DNA of 64,000 nucleotides from Rhodoferax sp. OV413 (lineage in GTDB: Bacteria; Pseudomonadota; Gammaproteobacteria; Burkholderiales; Burkholderiaceae_C), in assembly GCA_945861785.1 (NCBI GenBank), contig CAMAWD010000014.1:1-64000 (forward strand), given 5' to 3'. Below, in pieces: positions 16,785 through 30,202 of the stretch; the stretch's first letter is position 1; every line of letters starts with the position of its first letter. Both the position numbers and the translations under genes were made by a program. Under the pieces are notes generated by a model. The model was not told the DNA's origin, ran no database searches, and saw only the letters and a program-made list of their open reading frames with translations.

Positions 16785-17766
16785 ACTTCACAAGTTCCTG
16801 TTCGATGGTTTGCCCGTGCGGGGCATGGTCGTGCGCCTGACGGACACCTGGACCGAGATGTTGCGCCGGCGCGCCTCCAACACCGAGTCGGGCGCCTATG
16901 CGGCGCCGGTGCAACAGCTGCTGGGGGAACTGCTGGCGGCCGCGGCACTGATGCAGGCCAATATCAAGTTCGACGGCGCACTGGTGGTGCAGATATCGGG
17001 CGACGGGCCGGTGAAACTGGCGGTGGCGGAAGTGCAGCCCGACCTGGCCATGCGGGCCACCGCCACGGTGATCGGTTCCGTGCCGGCAGACGCCAGCCTG
17101 AGCGCGATGGTCAACGTCGGCAATCTCGGGCGCTGCGCGATCACACTCGACCCGAAGAACCGCTTCCCTGGGCAGCAGCCGTACCAGGGTGTCGTACCGC
17201 TTTTCGGCGACCGTGGCGAAAAGCTCGAAAAACTCAGCGACGTGCTGCAGCACTACATGCTGCAAAGCGAGCAGCTCGACACCACCATGGTGCTGGCAGC
17301 CAATGACACATTGGCTGCCGGCCTGCTGATCCAGCGCCTGCCGTCCCAGGGCGCCGGCAACCTGTCCGGCGCTACGCACCGTGTGCGGGACGAAGACGAG
17401 ATCGGCGTCAACGAACACTACAACCGGATCGCACTGCTTGCATCCAGCCTGAAGCGCGAGGAACTGCTGGGCCTCGATGTCGACACCATCCTGAGGCGCT
17501 TGTTCTGGGAAGAGTCCGTTACCCGGTTCGAGCCATTGACAGGCGATACCGGGCCGCGGTTTGCGTGCAGTTGCAGCCGCGCAAAGGTGGGCGCGATGAT
17601 TGTGTCGCTTGGTGTCGCCGAGGCCGAAAGCATCATTGAGGAGCGCGGCGAGATCGAGGTGGCCTGCGAGTTTTGTGGAGTCCAGTACCGGTTTGACCCA
17701 GTCGACGCGGCGCAGCTCTTTCACCCGGCTGCAGCGCGCCCGGACGGGACTTCAACGGCCCATTGA
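16777..17766 (+). CDS. hslO: redox-regulated holdase Hsp33
   Basis: Hsp33 is a cytoplasmic chaperone that is switched on by oxidative unfolding and protects proteins from aggregation. The 329-residue protein has the N-terminal core domain (DGLPVRGMVVRL at about 10-21, and the GLLIQRLP region) and the C-terminal zinc-binding redox switch. That switch has the four cysteines in CSCSR and CEFCGVQY. The middle insertion and C-tail make it slightly longer than E. coli Hsp33 (292), as is common in this group. A leader peptide gene overlaps its start. Confidence 0.96.
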   Translation: MSELHKFLFDGLPVRGMVVRLTDTWTEMLRRRASNTESGAYAAPVQQLLGELLAAAALMQANIKFDGALVVQISGDGPVKLAVAEVQPDLAMRATATVIGSVPADASLSAMVNVGNLGRCAITLDPKNRFPGQQPYQGVVPLFGDRGEKLEKLSDVLQHYMLQSEQLDTTMVLAANDTLAAGLLIQRLPSQGAGNLSGATHRVRDEDEIGVNEHYNRIALLASSLKREELLGLDVDTILRRLFWEESVTRFEPLTGDTGPRFACSCSRAKVGAMIVSLGVAEAESIIEERGEIEVACEFCGVQYRFDPVDAAQLFHPAAARPDGTSTAH

Positions 17767-17800
17767 GCCGCCCGCCAGAGGGCGCCGGGCGCCACGATGC

Positions 17801-18076
17801 CTATTTGGTGATCTGCACCAGGATCTCGTCGGGCTTGACCATGCCCAATTCAAAACGGGCCTTTTCCTCGACCATTTCCATGCCTTCCGTGAGGTCCCGC
17901 ACCTCGGCCGTCAAGCGGTCATTGGCAAGCCGTGCGCGCTCGTTGCGATCTTTCTGCTCACCTAGTTGCTGCGCCATCGCCGCCACGTTGGGAATGCTTC
18001 CGCGCCCAACCCAGAGTTGCGCGTGCAGGATGGCAAGCAGCGCCACCAGGGCCAGCGGGGTCAGGCGGTTGTGCAC
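17801..18076 (-). CDS. ftsB: cell division protein FtsB
   Basis: FtsB is a small bitopic divisome protein that forms a complex with FtsQ and FtsL. The 91-residue sequence has one N-terminal membrane helix (residues about 7-23), then a coiled coil (about 32-70), and the conserved region MVEEKARFELGMVKPDE near the end. The start is GTG at 18076. It follows eno by about 40 bp, the widespread eno-ftsB order, and is convergent with hslO. Confidence 0.94.
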   Translation of the reverse strand: MHNRLTPLALVALLAILHAQLWVGRGSIPNVAAMAQQLGEQKDRNERARLANDRLTAEVRDLTEGMEMVEEKARFELGMVKPDEILVQITK

Positions 18077-18115
18077 GTGGGCTCTCGGTAGCGGGTTGAC
18101 ACCATGTGGTGGACG

Positions 18116-19408
<1,293 letters not shown>

Positions 19409-19425
19409 TCAAAGAAATGAACATG

Positions 19426-19656
19426 TCAAACACCTTCCACCAGCACCGTGCGCATCACGGCCGCACCCTGGCGTGACGCGCGGGCGCGGCCATACCCGGG
19501 CGAGTCGTTGAAGCGCCGTGGCGCCTCGACACTGCCGCCACGCACGCACACTTCGGCGCCGTGGGCCTGAATTGCAGCGCTCGACCACTTCTTGTATTGC
19601 TCGTATTGCTGCGGGTCGGTCACGGTCACGTTGGCGATGATATAGCCGCTGGACAT
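19426..19656 (-). CDS. DUF1330 protein with an apparent internal deletion
   Basis: The 76-residue product begins with GYIIANVTVTDPQQYEQY and ends with DSPGYGRARASRQGAA and VLVEGV, both characteristic of the DUF1330 ferredoxin-like fold. Normal members are about 95 residues. Here roughly 20-25 residues seem to be missing in frame after RGGSVEA, where relatives carry the central strand with the EFPS motif. The frame is intact, so it may be expressed, but the fold would lose a strand. It lies between kdsA and eno; a start ATG at 19656 is followed by good similarity. Confidence 0.75.
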   Translation of the reverse strand: MSSGYIIANVTVTDPQQYEQYKKWSSAAIQAHGAEVCVRGGSVEAPRRFNDSPGYGRARASRQGAAVMRTVLVEGV

Positions 19657-19677
19657 GGTGCTGGGTGGGGGTTATGG

Positions 19678-20541
19678 TCAGAAAGAACCGCGGAAGGCCT
19701 GCTCGAGAAAGCCGTGGCGCTTGGTCACGCGGTCCAGGTCCAGCAGGGACTCGAGCAGGGCTTTCATGTGGTGCAGTGGCACGGCGTTGGGGCCGTCGCT
19801 CAGGGCGTGGTCCGGATCGGGGTGGGTTTCCATGAAGAGCCCGGAGATACCGGCCGCCACAGCGGCGCGGGCCAGCACTGGAACCATTTCGCGCTGGCCG
19901 CCACTGCTGCCCCCCATGGCTCCCGGCAACTGCACAGAATGGGTGGCGTCGAAGACGACCGGTGCGCCGGTCTCGCGCATGATGGCCAGCGAGCGCATGT
20001 CGCTCACCAGGTTGTTGTAGCCGAAACTCGCGCCCCGTTCGCAGGCCATGAAGTTGTCGGTTTCCAGGCCCCATTCACGCGCCGCGGCACGGGCCTTGTC
20101 GATCACGTTCTTCATGTCGCCGGGGGCCAGGAATTGCCCCTTCTTGATGTTCACCGGTTTGCCAGAACGCGCCACGGCATGGATGAAGTCGGTCTGGCGG
20201 CACAGGAAGGCTGGGGTTTGCAGCACATCGACCACCGCGGCCACCTGGAGGATCTGCTCTTCGGAATGGATGTCGGTCAACACCGGCACGCCCAGGACCG
20301 CCTTGACCTTGGCCAGTATTTCCAGTCCGGTGTCCAGGCCAGGGCCGCGAAAACTGGTTCCGCTGGAGCGATTGGCCTTGTCAAAGCTGCTCTTGAAGAT
20401 AAAAGGGATGCCCAACTCGGAGGTGATGTCACGCAGCGCGCCGGCGGTGTCCATCTGCAGTTGCTCCGACTCGATGACACAGGGGCCTGCGATCAGGAAA
20501 AACGGATGGCCCAGCCCGACGTCGAAGCCGCATAACTTCAT
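19678..20541 (-). CDS. kdsA: 2-dehydro-3-deoxyphosphooctonate aldolase (KDO-8-P synthase)
   Basis: KdsA condenses phosphoenolpyruvate and arabinose 5-phosphate to KDO-8-phosphate for lipopolysaccharide inner core. The 287-residue TIM-barrel protein has IAGPCVIES near the N-terminus, [31 protein letters not shown] and [14 protein letters not shown]. The metal-type-defining Cys of class II enzymes (as in Aquifex KdsA) is replaced by the Asn-type context NIKKGQF, suggesting a metal-independent class I enzyme. It follows pyrG by about 20 bp. Confidence 0.97.
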   Translation of the reverse strand: MKLCGFDVGLGHPFFLIAGPCVIESEQLQMDTAGALRDITSELGIPFIFKSSFDKANRSSGTSFRGPGLDTGLEILAKVKAVLGVPVLTDIHSEEQILQVAAVVDVLQTPAFLCRQTDFIHAVARSGKPVNIKKGQFLAPGDMKNVIDKARAAAREWGLETDNFMACERGASFGYNNLVSDMRSLAIMRETGAPVVFDATHSVQLPGAMGGSSGGQREMVPVLARAAVAAGISGLFMETHPDPDHALSDGPNAVPLHHMKALLESLLDLDRVTKRHGFLEQAFRGSF

Positions 20542-20563
20542 GCACAGGCTCCCTTGCGCGCCG

Positions 20564-23584
<3,021 letters not shown>

Positions 23585-23588
<4 letters not shown>

Positions 23589-24031
23589 AAGTCGACGTCA
23601 AAATCCTCGATCCGCGGCTGCATGCCCTGATGCCTGCTTATGCCACCCCGGGCAGTGCCGGCCTGGACCTGCGTGCCTGCCTGGACGCGCCACTGGTTCT
23701 GGCTCCCAACGCGTGGCAACTGGTATCGACGGGCATGGCCATCCACCTGGCGGACAAAGGGTTCGCAGCCCTGATACTGCCGCGTTCCGGGCTGGGCCAC
23801 AAATACGGCATCGTGCTTGGAAACCTGGTCGGCCTGATCGACAGCGACTACCAGGGCGCGTTGATGGTGAGCGCCTGGAACCGCAGCCCGACGCCGTTCA
23901 CCATCGAACCGATGGAGCGTGTTGCGCAGTTGGTGATCGTGCCGGTGGTGCAGGCCGAATTCAATCTGGTCGACCACTTCGTGGCGAGCGAGCGCGGCGA
24001 GGGCGGTTACGGCTCGACCGGCAAACAATAG
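23585..24031 (+). CDS. dut: dUTP pyrophosphatase
   Basis: Dut hydrolyses dUTP to dUMP, which keeps uracil out of DNA and feeds dTMP synthesis. The 148-residue trimeric-type enzyme has its five motifs in order: [44 protein letters not shown] and the C-terminal [10 protein letters not shown]. It is translationally coupled to coaBC through a 4-nt overlap and convergent with the FKBP gene, 22 bp downstream. Confidence 0.98.
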
Positions 24032-24053
24032 GCGGGCAGTTCCCGCATGTCAT

Positions 24054-24587
24054 TCAGTGCAGGGTGGGGGCTGGCCCGTCATCCGGCCGGTGCACCTGAA
24101 CCTTGAAGAAACCGGTGCCGGCAGTACCGGCGCCGATTTCTTCCTCGCTCGCATCGCGCACGGCTTGGACCTTCAGGCTCAGCCGCAGGGCGATTCCAGC
24201 CAGCGGGTGGTTGCCGTCGAGCACCACATGTTCGGGGTAGATTTCGGTCAAGGTATAGAGCGCGTCCTTGGGCATGGTCGGGTCGCAGCCGGCTGGAAGT
24301 GCATGGCCCTCGAAGGTCATGCCTTCCTCGACTTCGGCCGGGAACAGCGCCCGCTCGCCCAGAAACACCAGGCCCTCGTTGAAGTCGCCGAAGGCTTCTT
24401 CCGGTTCGAGGTGCAGGTCGACCCTTGCCCCGGCCTCATGGCCTTGCAGGGCGAGTTCGATCTTCTCGAAGAGGTCGTCGCCCCCAACCAGGAACTCGAC
24501 CGGTTCGTCGAGCACATCGAGTTCTTCGCCGAGAGTGTCTTTCAGCGTCCAGGTGAGTGCGACGACGCATTGCGGGGTAATTTCCAT
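24054..24587 (-). CDS. FKBP-type peptidyl-prolyl isomerase, SlyD-like
   Basis: This 177-residue cytoplasmic protein resembles the SlyD/SlpA group of FKBP isomerases. The FKBP strands are split by an insert-in-flap (IF) chaperone domain, with motifs LVGGDDLFEKIELALQGH (residues about 33-50), EAFGDFNEGLV and LDGNHPLAGIALRL. The C-terminal tail is acidic/glycine-rich and lacks the His/Cys-rich nickel-binding tail of E. coli SlyD, so metal delivery is unlikely. The ATG at 24587 gives the conserved N-terminus. It is divergent from the RoxA-like gene, 54 bp apart. Confidence 0.9.
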   Translation of the reverse strand: MEITPQCVVALTWTLKDTLGEELDVLDEPVEFLVGGDDLFEKIELALQGHEAGARVDLHLEPEEAFGDFNEGLVFLGERALFPAEVEEGMTFEGHALPAGCDPTMPKDALYTLTEIYPEHVVLDGNHPLAGIALRLSLKVQAVRDASEEEIGAGTAGTGFFKVQVHRPDDGPAPTLH

Positions 24588-24641
24588 AGGAGAATTGTCG
24601 CAGCTTGCATTGCGCCGGCTGAACCTTGATCGGATTTCGCT

Positions 24642-25772
24642 ATGGATGTGAACCAGCCCCTGCCCTTGCTTGGTGGCTTGAGCCCCGGTGTATTCATGCG
24701 CCGGCACTGGCAGAAAAAGCCATTGCTGATTCGCGCTGCAGTGGCAGATGCCGGGTCGCTCCTGGACCGCGCCGCGTTGTTCAGCCTTGCGGCGCAAGAA
24801 CAGGTGGAGTCGCGGCTGGTGGTTGGCTCCATGCGGTCGGCTGGTCCGTGGAAGATGCGCCACGGGCCTTTTGCCCGCCGCGCCTTGCCGCCCCTGGGAC
24901 GACCTGACTGGACCCTGCTGGTGCAGGGTGTCGATCTGCATCTCGACGCGGCCCACGCACTGCGCAACCAGTTCCGCTTTGTACCCGACGCGCGCCTGGA
25001 CGACGTGATGGTCAGTTATGCATCGGATGGTGGTGGTGTCGGCCCGCATTTCGACAGTTACGATGTGTTTTTGCTGCAGCTGCACGGGCGTCGCCGGTGG
25101 CGCATCGGGCGCCAGAAAGACCTGTCATTGTGCGAGGGCGTGCCGTTGAAGATCCTGCGCAATTTCGAACCGGACCAAGAGTTCGACCTCGGGCCGGGCG
25201 ACATGTTGTACCTGCCACCGATGGTCGCCCATGACGGCATTGCTTTGGGCGAATGCATGACCTTGTCAGTGGGGTTCAACGCCCCCGCCCGTGGTGACTT
25301 GGCGGGGGAGCTGCTGCAGCGCCTCGCGCAGGACGCAGACGAGTTGGTGGGCGAGCGCCTGTACCGCGACCCGCGCCAGGCCGCAGTGGATGCCGCCGGC
25401 CGCATACCGGGGCAATTGCTTGATTTTGCCCGCGACGCCGTGCAAGAATTGGTTCAGGACCCGCTGGCTCTGCGCCGCGCGCTCGGGGAGTACCTGACCG
25501 AGCCCAAGGCGCAAGTGTGGTTCGAGACTGCGCCAGCAGATCTGGCCCAAGGCAGTGGCATACGCCTGGACCGCAAGACACGCATGATGTACGACGAGGA
25601 CCACGTGTTCATCAACGGCGAGAGTTACCGTGCGGGGGGGCGTGACGCCGTTCTGATGCACCGGCTGGCCGATGAACGCCTGCTGCCTGGGCGCGATCAC
25701 GCACGTGCCAGTTCAGCGGCGCGTGAACTGCTTCTGGAATGGCGAACGGCGGGGTGGCTGCATGGAACATGA
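24642..25772 (+). CDS. roxA: RoxA/YcfD-like ribosomal protein L16 arginine hydroxylase
   Basis: This JmjC/cupin oxygenase uses 2-oxoglutarate and Fe(II); E. coli RoxA hydroxylates ribosomal protein L16. The 376-residue length matches (E. coli 373). The iron ligands are visible in GPHFDSYDVF (H-x-D) and the later His in MVAHDGIAL. The HGRRRWRIG strand is family-typical, and a winged-helix C-terminal region follows. The target cannot be proven from sequence. Its end overlaps the next gene by 11 nt. Confidence 0.88.
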   Translation: MDVNQPLPLLGGLSPGVFMRRHWQKKPLLIRAAVADAGSLLDRAALFSLAAQEQVESRLVVGSMRSAGPWKMRHGPFARRALPPLGRPDWTLLVQGVDLHLDAAHALRNQFRFVPDARLDDVMVSYASDGGGVGPHFDSYDVFLLQLHGRRRWRIGRQKDLSLCEGVPLKILRNFEPDQEFDLGPGDMLYLPPMVAHDGIALGECMTLSVGFNAPARGDLAGELLQRLAQDADELVGERLYRDPRQAAVDAAGRIPGQLLDFARDAVQELVQDPLALRRALGEYLTEPKAQVWFETAPADLAQGSGIRLDRKTRMMYDEDHVFINGESYRAGGRDAVLMHRLADERLLPGRDHARASSAARELLLEWRTAGWLHGT

Positions 25773-26268
25773 AACAGGTGCGCCGGCGGTGCTTCCCGAG
25801 GGCCGTTTTGAGGGCCGTGAGGCGTTTGCGCAGGTCGTGCGGGATGCCTTTGCCTGCGCGGCTGCGCAAGAATGGCGCGAAATCGTCATTTGCGATGCAT
25901 CGTTCGAAGACTGGCCCCTGCACGAACGGCTCGTTGTCGAAGCATTGCAGGCGTGGTCCCGGTCCGGCCGCCGGTTGACCATGGTGGCCGCAGGTTACGA
26001 CGCCGTCGCGCGCCACCAGGCGCGCTTCGTGACCTGGCGCAAACGCTGGGACCACATCATCGAGTGCCGGAGCTGTCGCGCCGTTGACGCTGTGGACTTC
26101 CCGAGCATGGCCTGGAGCCCGGTCTGGGCCATGCGCCGGCTGGATCTGGTTCGAAGCACCGGTGTGGCAAGTTCGGCGCCGGAGCACAGGGTGCGGATAC
26201 GGGAGGCGCTCGATGAGTTGTTGTCAGGGAGTGCGCCGGCCTTTCCCTCGACCACCTTGGGGTTGTGA
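25762..26268 (+). CDS. conserved-looking protein of unknown function
   Basis: This 168-residue protein begins at an ATG inside the end of the RoxA-like gene, so it is probably co-translated with it. It has no signal peptide or membrane segment. Visible features are a Glu-rich start, WREIVICDASFEDWPL (a strand followed by a D-x-S loop), a long helix, and VAAGYDAVARHQARFVTWRKRWDHIIECRSC, a basic/aromatic patch with a Cys pair. I do not recognise the family; the strand-loop pattern is faintly like one lobe of a phospholipase D-type fold, but no HKD motif is present. Confidence 0.7.
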   Translation: MEHETGAPAVLPEGRFEGREAFAQVVRDAFACAAAQEWREIVICDASFEDWPLHERLVVEALQAWSRSGRRLTMVAAGYDAVARHQARFVTWRKRWDHIIECRSCRAVDAVDFPSMAWSPVWAMRRLDLVRSTGVASSAPEHRVRIREALDELLSGSAPAFPSTTLGL

Positions 26269-26318
26269 ATTTTCTCGACTCAGTCAAGGGTTTTCCCGTA
26301 ATTCCCCAAACAATTTTG

Positions 26319-26324
26319 TATACT
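26319..26324 (+). promoter_or_regulatory. -10 box of the Ala/Pro-rich lipoprotein gene
   Basis: TATACT (five of six consensus) lies in an AT-rich island about 107 bp before the ATG at 26432, implying a leader of roughly 100 nt. The -35 region is poorly defined. Confidence 0.4.
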
Positions 26325-26431
26325 CAACGGCTAGGCGGAAACCGCAATGCGTTTTCCGTCTTGGTCGTTGCCCTAGTTGGTGGCGATATTTTCTGAAAAC
26401 TTTTCGTCCAACTCTCTTAGGTATCCAACAA

Positions 26432-26686
26432 ATGAACAAGTCGCTCGTCTTGGCAGCTGTGATCGCAGCCGCCGCCCTCGTTGCATGTGGCAAGAAGGCA
26501 GAAGCTCCTGCTCCTGCAGCCGCTCCCGCTGCTGCCCCAGCACCAGCCCCTGCTGCTGCTCCCGCTGTGGCTGAAGCCGCATCTGGCGCTGCCGCCGCTA
26601 CTGGCGCCGCTTCCGCTGCTGCCGGTGCCATGGACGCCGCCAAGGGCGCTGCCGACGCTGCTTCCGCAGCCGTCAAGAAGCCCTGA
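26432..26686 (+). CDS. small Ala/Pro-rich lipoprotein
   Basis: This 84-residue protein has a signal peptide and the lipobox LVAC (Cys about residue 19), followed by GKKAEAPAPA. The whole remaining sequence is made of Ala, Pro, Gly and Val with few charges, ending VKKP. Such low-complexity small lipoproteins are common in Burkholderiales and can be abundant. The function is unknown. It has its own AT-rich promoter region and is followed 32 bp later by a strong terminator, so it is a single-gene unit. Confidence 0.85.
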   Translation: MNKSLVLAAVIAAAALVACGKKAEAPAPAAAPAAAPAPAPAAAPAVAEAASGAAAATGAASAAAGAMDAAKGAADAASAAVKKP

Positions 26687-26710
26687 TCACATTGCGCCTT
26701 TGGCGCAAGC

Positions 26711-26742
26711 AAAAAAATGCCACCGCGAGGTGGCTTTTTTTT
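26711..26742. terminator. bidirectional intrinsic terminator
   Basis: The perfect 7-bp stem GCCACC...GGTGGC (26719-26734, closed by a short CGCGA-type loop) is flanked by an A7 tract on the left and a T8 tract on the right. It can end transcription of the lipoprotein gene (plus) and of the metallohydrolase gene (minus), which converge here. A smaller hairpin (GCGCC TTT GGCGC, 26694-26707) precedes it. Confidence 0.85.
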
Positions 26743-26768
26743 GCCTGCTGACAGCCAATGGGAGCGAA

Positions 26769-27545
26769 TCAGACAGTGATCCAGTCCGTACCCAGCGACG
26801 GATCAGCCACAGGGATGCACGCGGGGTCGCAATCGATCGCCAGGGCGAGCGCCGTGCGCGCCAGGTCTGGCCGGTTGTTCTGCTTGCTCAGGTGGGCCGC
26901 CGCTACTGTGGCCAGGCCTGTGTGGTGCAGTGACCGGGCAATCTGTGCGGCGTCAATGTTCGACAGGTGCCCGTACTTTCCCCCCACGCGCTTCTTGAGC
27001 GCCGGGTGGTACGACGATGCAGCCAACAGGTCTGGGTCATGGTTGAACTCCAGCAGCAGCGCATGGCAATTCTGCAGGCTGAGCAGCACGTGGGGGCTGG
27101 CATGCCCCAGGTCCGTCAGGATGCCCAGGTGCCTGTCGCCATCAGAGCAACGCAACTGCAGTGGCTCGCGGGCATCGTGGGGAACGGTGAACGGCATCAG
27201 GCGCATTTCACCGAGGTCGATGGCACAACCGTCGCCCGCTTCGCGCAGCAGCCCTTCCAGGTCGGGGCTGCCGATCGCAGCAAAGGTGCCAGGGCTCATC
27301 CACACCGGAATCCGTTCGCGCAAAGCGACGGAGCGCGCGCAACCGATATGGTCTGAATGTTCGTGTGTGATGAAGATGGCGTCGACGTCGGCAGTCGACA
27401 ACCCGCAGCGCGCGAGCCGCTGCTCCATTTGCCGCACCCCCAGCCCGCAATCCACCAGCAGCCGGACCAGTTGCCCGCCGTTGCCGGCCTCGACCAGCGT
27501 TGAATTGCCGCTGCTGCCGCTTCCCAGGCTGCGGAACCGCAACAC
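26769..27545 (-). CDS. MBL-fold metallohydrolase (YycJ/WalJ-like)
   Basis: This 258-residue metallo-beta-lactamase-fold protein opens with LRFRSLGSGSSGNS and has the metal motif THEHSDHIGC (residues about 60-69). Further ligands appear in ILTDLGHAS, EFNHD and AHLSKQNN. The pattern matches the YycJ/WalJ group, some members of which are 5'-exonucleases. The start is GTG at 27545, 15 bp after bamC. It is the last gene of the minus-strand run and is followed by the shared terminator. Confidence 0.92.
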   Translation of the reverse strand: MLRFRSLGSGSSGNSTLVEAGNGGQLVRLLVDCGLGVRQMEQRLARCGLSTADVDAIFITHEHSDHIGCARSVALRERIPVWMSPGTFAAIGSPDLEGLLREAGDGCAIDLGEMRLMPFTVPHDAREPLQLRCSDGDRHLGILTDLGHASPHVLLSLQNCHALLLEFNHDPDLLAASSYHPALKKRVGGKYGHLSNIDAAQIARSLHHTGLATVAAAHLSKQNNRPDLARTALALAIDCDPACIPVADPSLGTDWITV

Positions 27546-27560
27546 GCGCGCGACCCGGGG

Positions 27561-28658
27561 CTACTTCAGGTCTTCGACGATGACGTTGACAATGCGCTGC
27601 GCGCTGGCCGAGGCATCTGGCGCACCGGCGGCATTGAGCACCGAAACCACTGTCGCCTCGTTCTGGCTGCGTAGGACCACGCGGTACTTCACGGGCGTGT
27701 TTGCCTTGGGCGTGCTGCCGAAAATCTTGGACAGGAGCCCGGGCTCCGACTTGTCGGCGGAGGGTTCGACATACCGCACGAAATAAGTTCCTTGCGCACG
27801 GTCGCGATCTTCTACCGTGAAACCGGTCCGGTCCAATGAAAGGCCAACCCTTCTCCAGGCGCGGTCGAAACCTTCGTCGATCAGCACCACGGGTTGACCG
27901 TTGACTGAGGACACGCGGGAAATTGCCTTCACGGTGCCGGCCGCCTTGACCGCATTTGCCTGCTGCTGGGTCACGCCCAGTCGCACCATGAGGCGGCGCA
28001 GGAACTCGGCCTCGAGTTCCGGATCGGCAGCGCGGGGTTGCCACATGGTGGAAGTTTCCCGGCCGGACGGATTGGAGTTGCCAGACGTGTACACCTCTAC
28101 CATGCCCCGGTGGCTGATGTAGATTTCGGTCTCGCCCGAGGGGGTGCGTTCCAGCCGGGTGCGGAACTTGTCGCGCTCCGAGGTCGAGTACAGGTTGTCG
28201 AACAGTTTGCCCAGGGAGTTGCGCACGAAGTCCTGCGGCAGCTTGGCCCGGTTTTCCGCCCAGTCGGTTTCCATGATGCCCAGGTTGCTCTGGTCCTGCG
28301 CAAGCAGAAACCCGCTCTCCTGCCAGAAATCCTTGACCGGGTCCCAGAGTTGTTCGGCCGGGCGCTTCACGACCAGCCAGCGCTGGTTGCCGGCACGTTC
28401 AACCCGTATGTCGGCCAGGCTGGTCACGGCCACGGGCTGGGCGGTTGTCGCTTGCCCAAGTTGGTAGGCTGATGCGGTGACGGCACCTCCTGGAATGGCG
28501 TAGCGGTTGTCGCGCGACAACTGGGTCAGGTCTGGTGGGACGGCCAGTGACGGCGCCTTGGTGGCGCTCTTGTAGTCGACCTTGTCGGTGTCGAGAACCG
28601 AACACGCCGACAGCGCCACGGTCAGGCCAAGAACGGCAAATCTGGAAAATGGGTTCAC
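27561..28658 (-). CDS. bamC: outer membrane assembly lipoprotein BamC
   Basis: BamC is an accessory lipoprotein of the BAM complex, which inserts beta-barrel proteins in the outer membrane. The 365-residue protein has a signal peptide with the lipobox LSAC (Cys about 19). The extended N-terminal segment containing KVDYKSATKAPSLAVPPDLT binds BamD in E. coli, and two helix-grip domains follow. I start at GTG 28658, 6 nt after GAAGGA; an in-frame TTG precedes it. It sits 25 bp downstream of dapA, the classical dapA-bamC order. Confidence 0.93.
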   Translation of the reverse strand: MNPFSRFAVLGLTVALSACSVLDTDKVDYKSATKAPSLAVPPDLTQLSRDNRYAIPGGAVTASAYQLGQATTAQPVAVTSLADIRVERAGNQRWLVVKRPAEQLWDPVKDFWQESGFLLAQDQSNLGIMETDWAENRAKLPQDFVRNSLGKLFDNLYSTSERDKFRTRLERTPSGETEIYISHRGMVEVYTSGNSNPSGRETSTMWQPRAADPELEAEFLRRLMVRLGVTQQQANAVKAAGTVKAISRVSSVNGQPVVLIDEGFDRAWRRVGLSLDRTGFTVEDRDRAQGTYFVRYVEPSADKSEPGLLSKIFGSTPKANTPVKYRVVLRSQNEATVVSVLNAAGAPDASASAQRIVNVIVEDLK

Positions 28659-28682
28659 CAAGAGTCCTTCGGAAAATAGGGG

Positions 28683-29564
28683 TCAGATCAGGCCGGCGGA
28701 GCGCAGTGCGCCTTCAACGCCAGTTTCGAATTCACGCTCCAGGCGTGTCATGGGCAATCGCAGCGTGCCCTGGCAAAGGCCCATGCGTTGCATCGCCCAC
28801 TTCACAGGGATCGGGTTGGCCTGCACGAACAACTGCTTGTGCACCGGCATCAGCCTGAACTGGATCTCCATCGCCTTGCGGGTGTCACCGGCGATGGCGG
28901 CCGCGCACAACTCGCGCATCAGGCGCGGGGCGACGTTGGCGGTGACGCTGACGTTGCCCTTGCCGCCGCACAGCATCAACGCCACGGCGGTAGGGTCGTC
29001 GCCGGAATACACCGCAAACTCTGGCGGCAAATCCCGCACCAACCACTGCGCCCTCTCGATGTTGCCGGTGGCCTCCTTGATGCCGACAATGCCCGGCACC
29101 CGGGACAGCCGCAGCACCGTGTCATGGAGCATGTCCGCAACGCTGCGCCCCGGCACGTTGTAGAGCACCATCGGGAGGTCGACCGCCTCGGCGATTGCCT
29201 TGAAGTGCTGGTACTGGCCTTCCTGGGTTGGTTTGTTGTAGTAGGGCACCACCTGCAGATGGCAATCGGCACCCACGCCCTTGGCAAACCGCGTCAACTC
29301 AATGGCTTCCGCCGTCGAATTGGCGCCGCAGCCCGCCATGATCGGCACCCGTCCGGCGGCTTGCACCACCGACACGCGGATGATTTCGCAATGTTCCTCG
29401 ACGCTGACCGTGGGGGATTCACCCGTGGTGCCGACCACCCCGATGCAGTCAGTGCCTTCGGCAATGTGCCAGTCGATGAGCTTGCGCAACGCGGAATAGT
29501 CGACGCTGCCGTCTTCGTGCATCGGAGTGACCAGAGCCACGATGCTGCCAGTGATAGGTGTCAT
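28683..29564 (-). CDS. dapA: 4-hydroxy-tetrahydrodipicolinate synthase
   Basis: DapA condenses pyruvate and aspartate semialdehyde in lysine and diaminopimelate synthesis. The 293-residue TIM barrel has [10 protein letters not shown] at the N-terminus, GTTGESPTV (substrate-binding Thr pair), the catalytic Tyr in YYNKPTQEG and the Schiff-base Lys in GIKEATGN. Its ATG at 29564 follows the methyltransferase stop by 29 bp on the same strand. Confidence 0.98.
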   Translation of the reverse strand: MTPITGSIVALVTPMHEDGSVDYSALRKLIDWHIAEGTDCIGVVGTTGESPTVSVEEHCEIIRVSVVQAAGRVPIMAGCGANSTAEAIELTRFAKGVGADCHLQVVPYYNKPTQEGQYQHFKAIAEAVDLPMVLYNVPGRSVADMLHDTVLRLSRVPGIVGIKEATGNIERAQWLVRDLPPEFAVYSGDDPTAVALMLCGGKGNVSVTANVAPRLMRELCAAAIAGDTRKAMEIQFRLMPVHKQLFVQANPIPVKWAMQRMGLCQGTLRLPMTRLEREFETGVEGALRSAGLI

Positions 29565-29593
29565 AGCGCAGTTATGAATGGGATGCAGGGATT

Positions 29594-30202
29594 CTACCCA
29601 GCCGCCCAGGAGCCAAGCACATACCGCACGGGCGCGCCCGCAGCCTCGGGCTCCGCGCCAGCGTCCGGGTTGTGGGTGCGCACAGCGGCGATCCGCTGCA
29701 CGAAGCGCGCCGGGTTGTCGCAGAACCCGTCCTCGAACGCCACGACGCGCAAGTCACGGCACAGGTGGAGCAATTCTCCGCGGTGCAACAAAAAGTCCGG
29801 GCGGGACGGTTTGCCGACCGACGCGTTGCCATCGGCAAAGGTTTCGTACAGCAGCACACCACCCTCAGCCAGGCTGTCCACCAGCACCGGCATCAGTGCG
29901 CGCCACAGGTAGTTGGTCACCACGACGGCGCCGAACTGGCGCGGTCTGTCGCCTTGCATCAGGGGCCATTGCCCCGACTCGATGTCCGCCTGGACCAGTT
30001 CCACCGGGCCCGAGGCCGCCAGCCCGGCAAGCGATTGCAGGGCCTCGACAGAACGATCGACCCCTGTGACGGGGTGTCCGCGGTTGGCGAACCAATGCAG
30101 GTGGCGACCCCGTCCACAGGCCACGTCAAGCACCGTTGCGCCGGGTGCGACAAGGTGCGACCAGCGTTGTACCCAGGTCGAAGCTGCGCCGGGGACAGTC
30201 AA
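29594..30202 (-). CDS. SAM-dependent methyltransferase (class I), TTG start
   Basis: The 202-residue class I methyltransferase has motif [16 protein letters not shown] (residues about 23-37), the acidic loop [11 protein letters not shown] and motif [11 protein letters not shown]; it resembles TehB-like or UbiE-like small methyltransferases. The target is unknown. I start at TTG 30202 because the TTGA overlaps the stop of the 46-codon gene upstream and gives the normal distance to motif I. The frame is open further upstream, but there it would run through that gene. Confidence 0.85.
   Translation of the reverse strand: MTVPGAASTWVQRWSHLVAPGATVLDVACGRGRHLHWFANRGHPVTGVDRSVEALQSLAGLAASGPVELVQADIESGQWPLMQGDRPRQFGAVVVTNYLWRALMPVLVDSLAEGGVLLYETFADGNASVGKPSRPDFLLHRGELLHLCRDLRVVAFEDGFCDNPARFVQRIAAVRTHNPDAGAEPEAAGAPVRYVLGSWAAG

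Noticed and set aside
24032-24046. Hairpin GCGGG-CAGTT-CCCGC between dut and the FKBP gene as a terminator
   Set aside because: The stem is only 5 bp and no T-tract follows on either strand.
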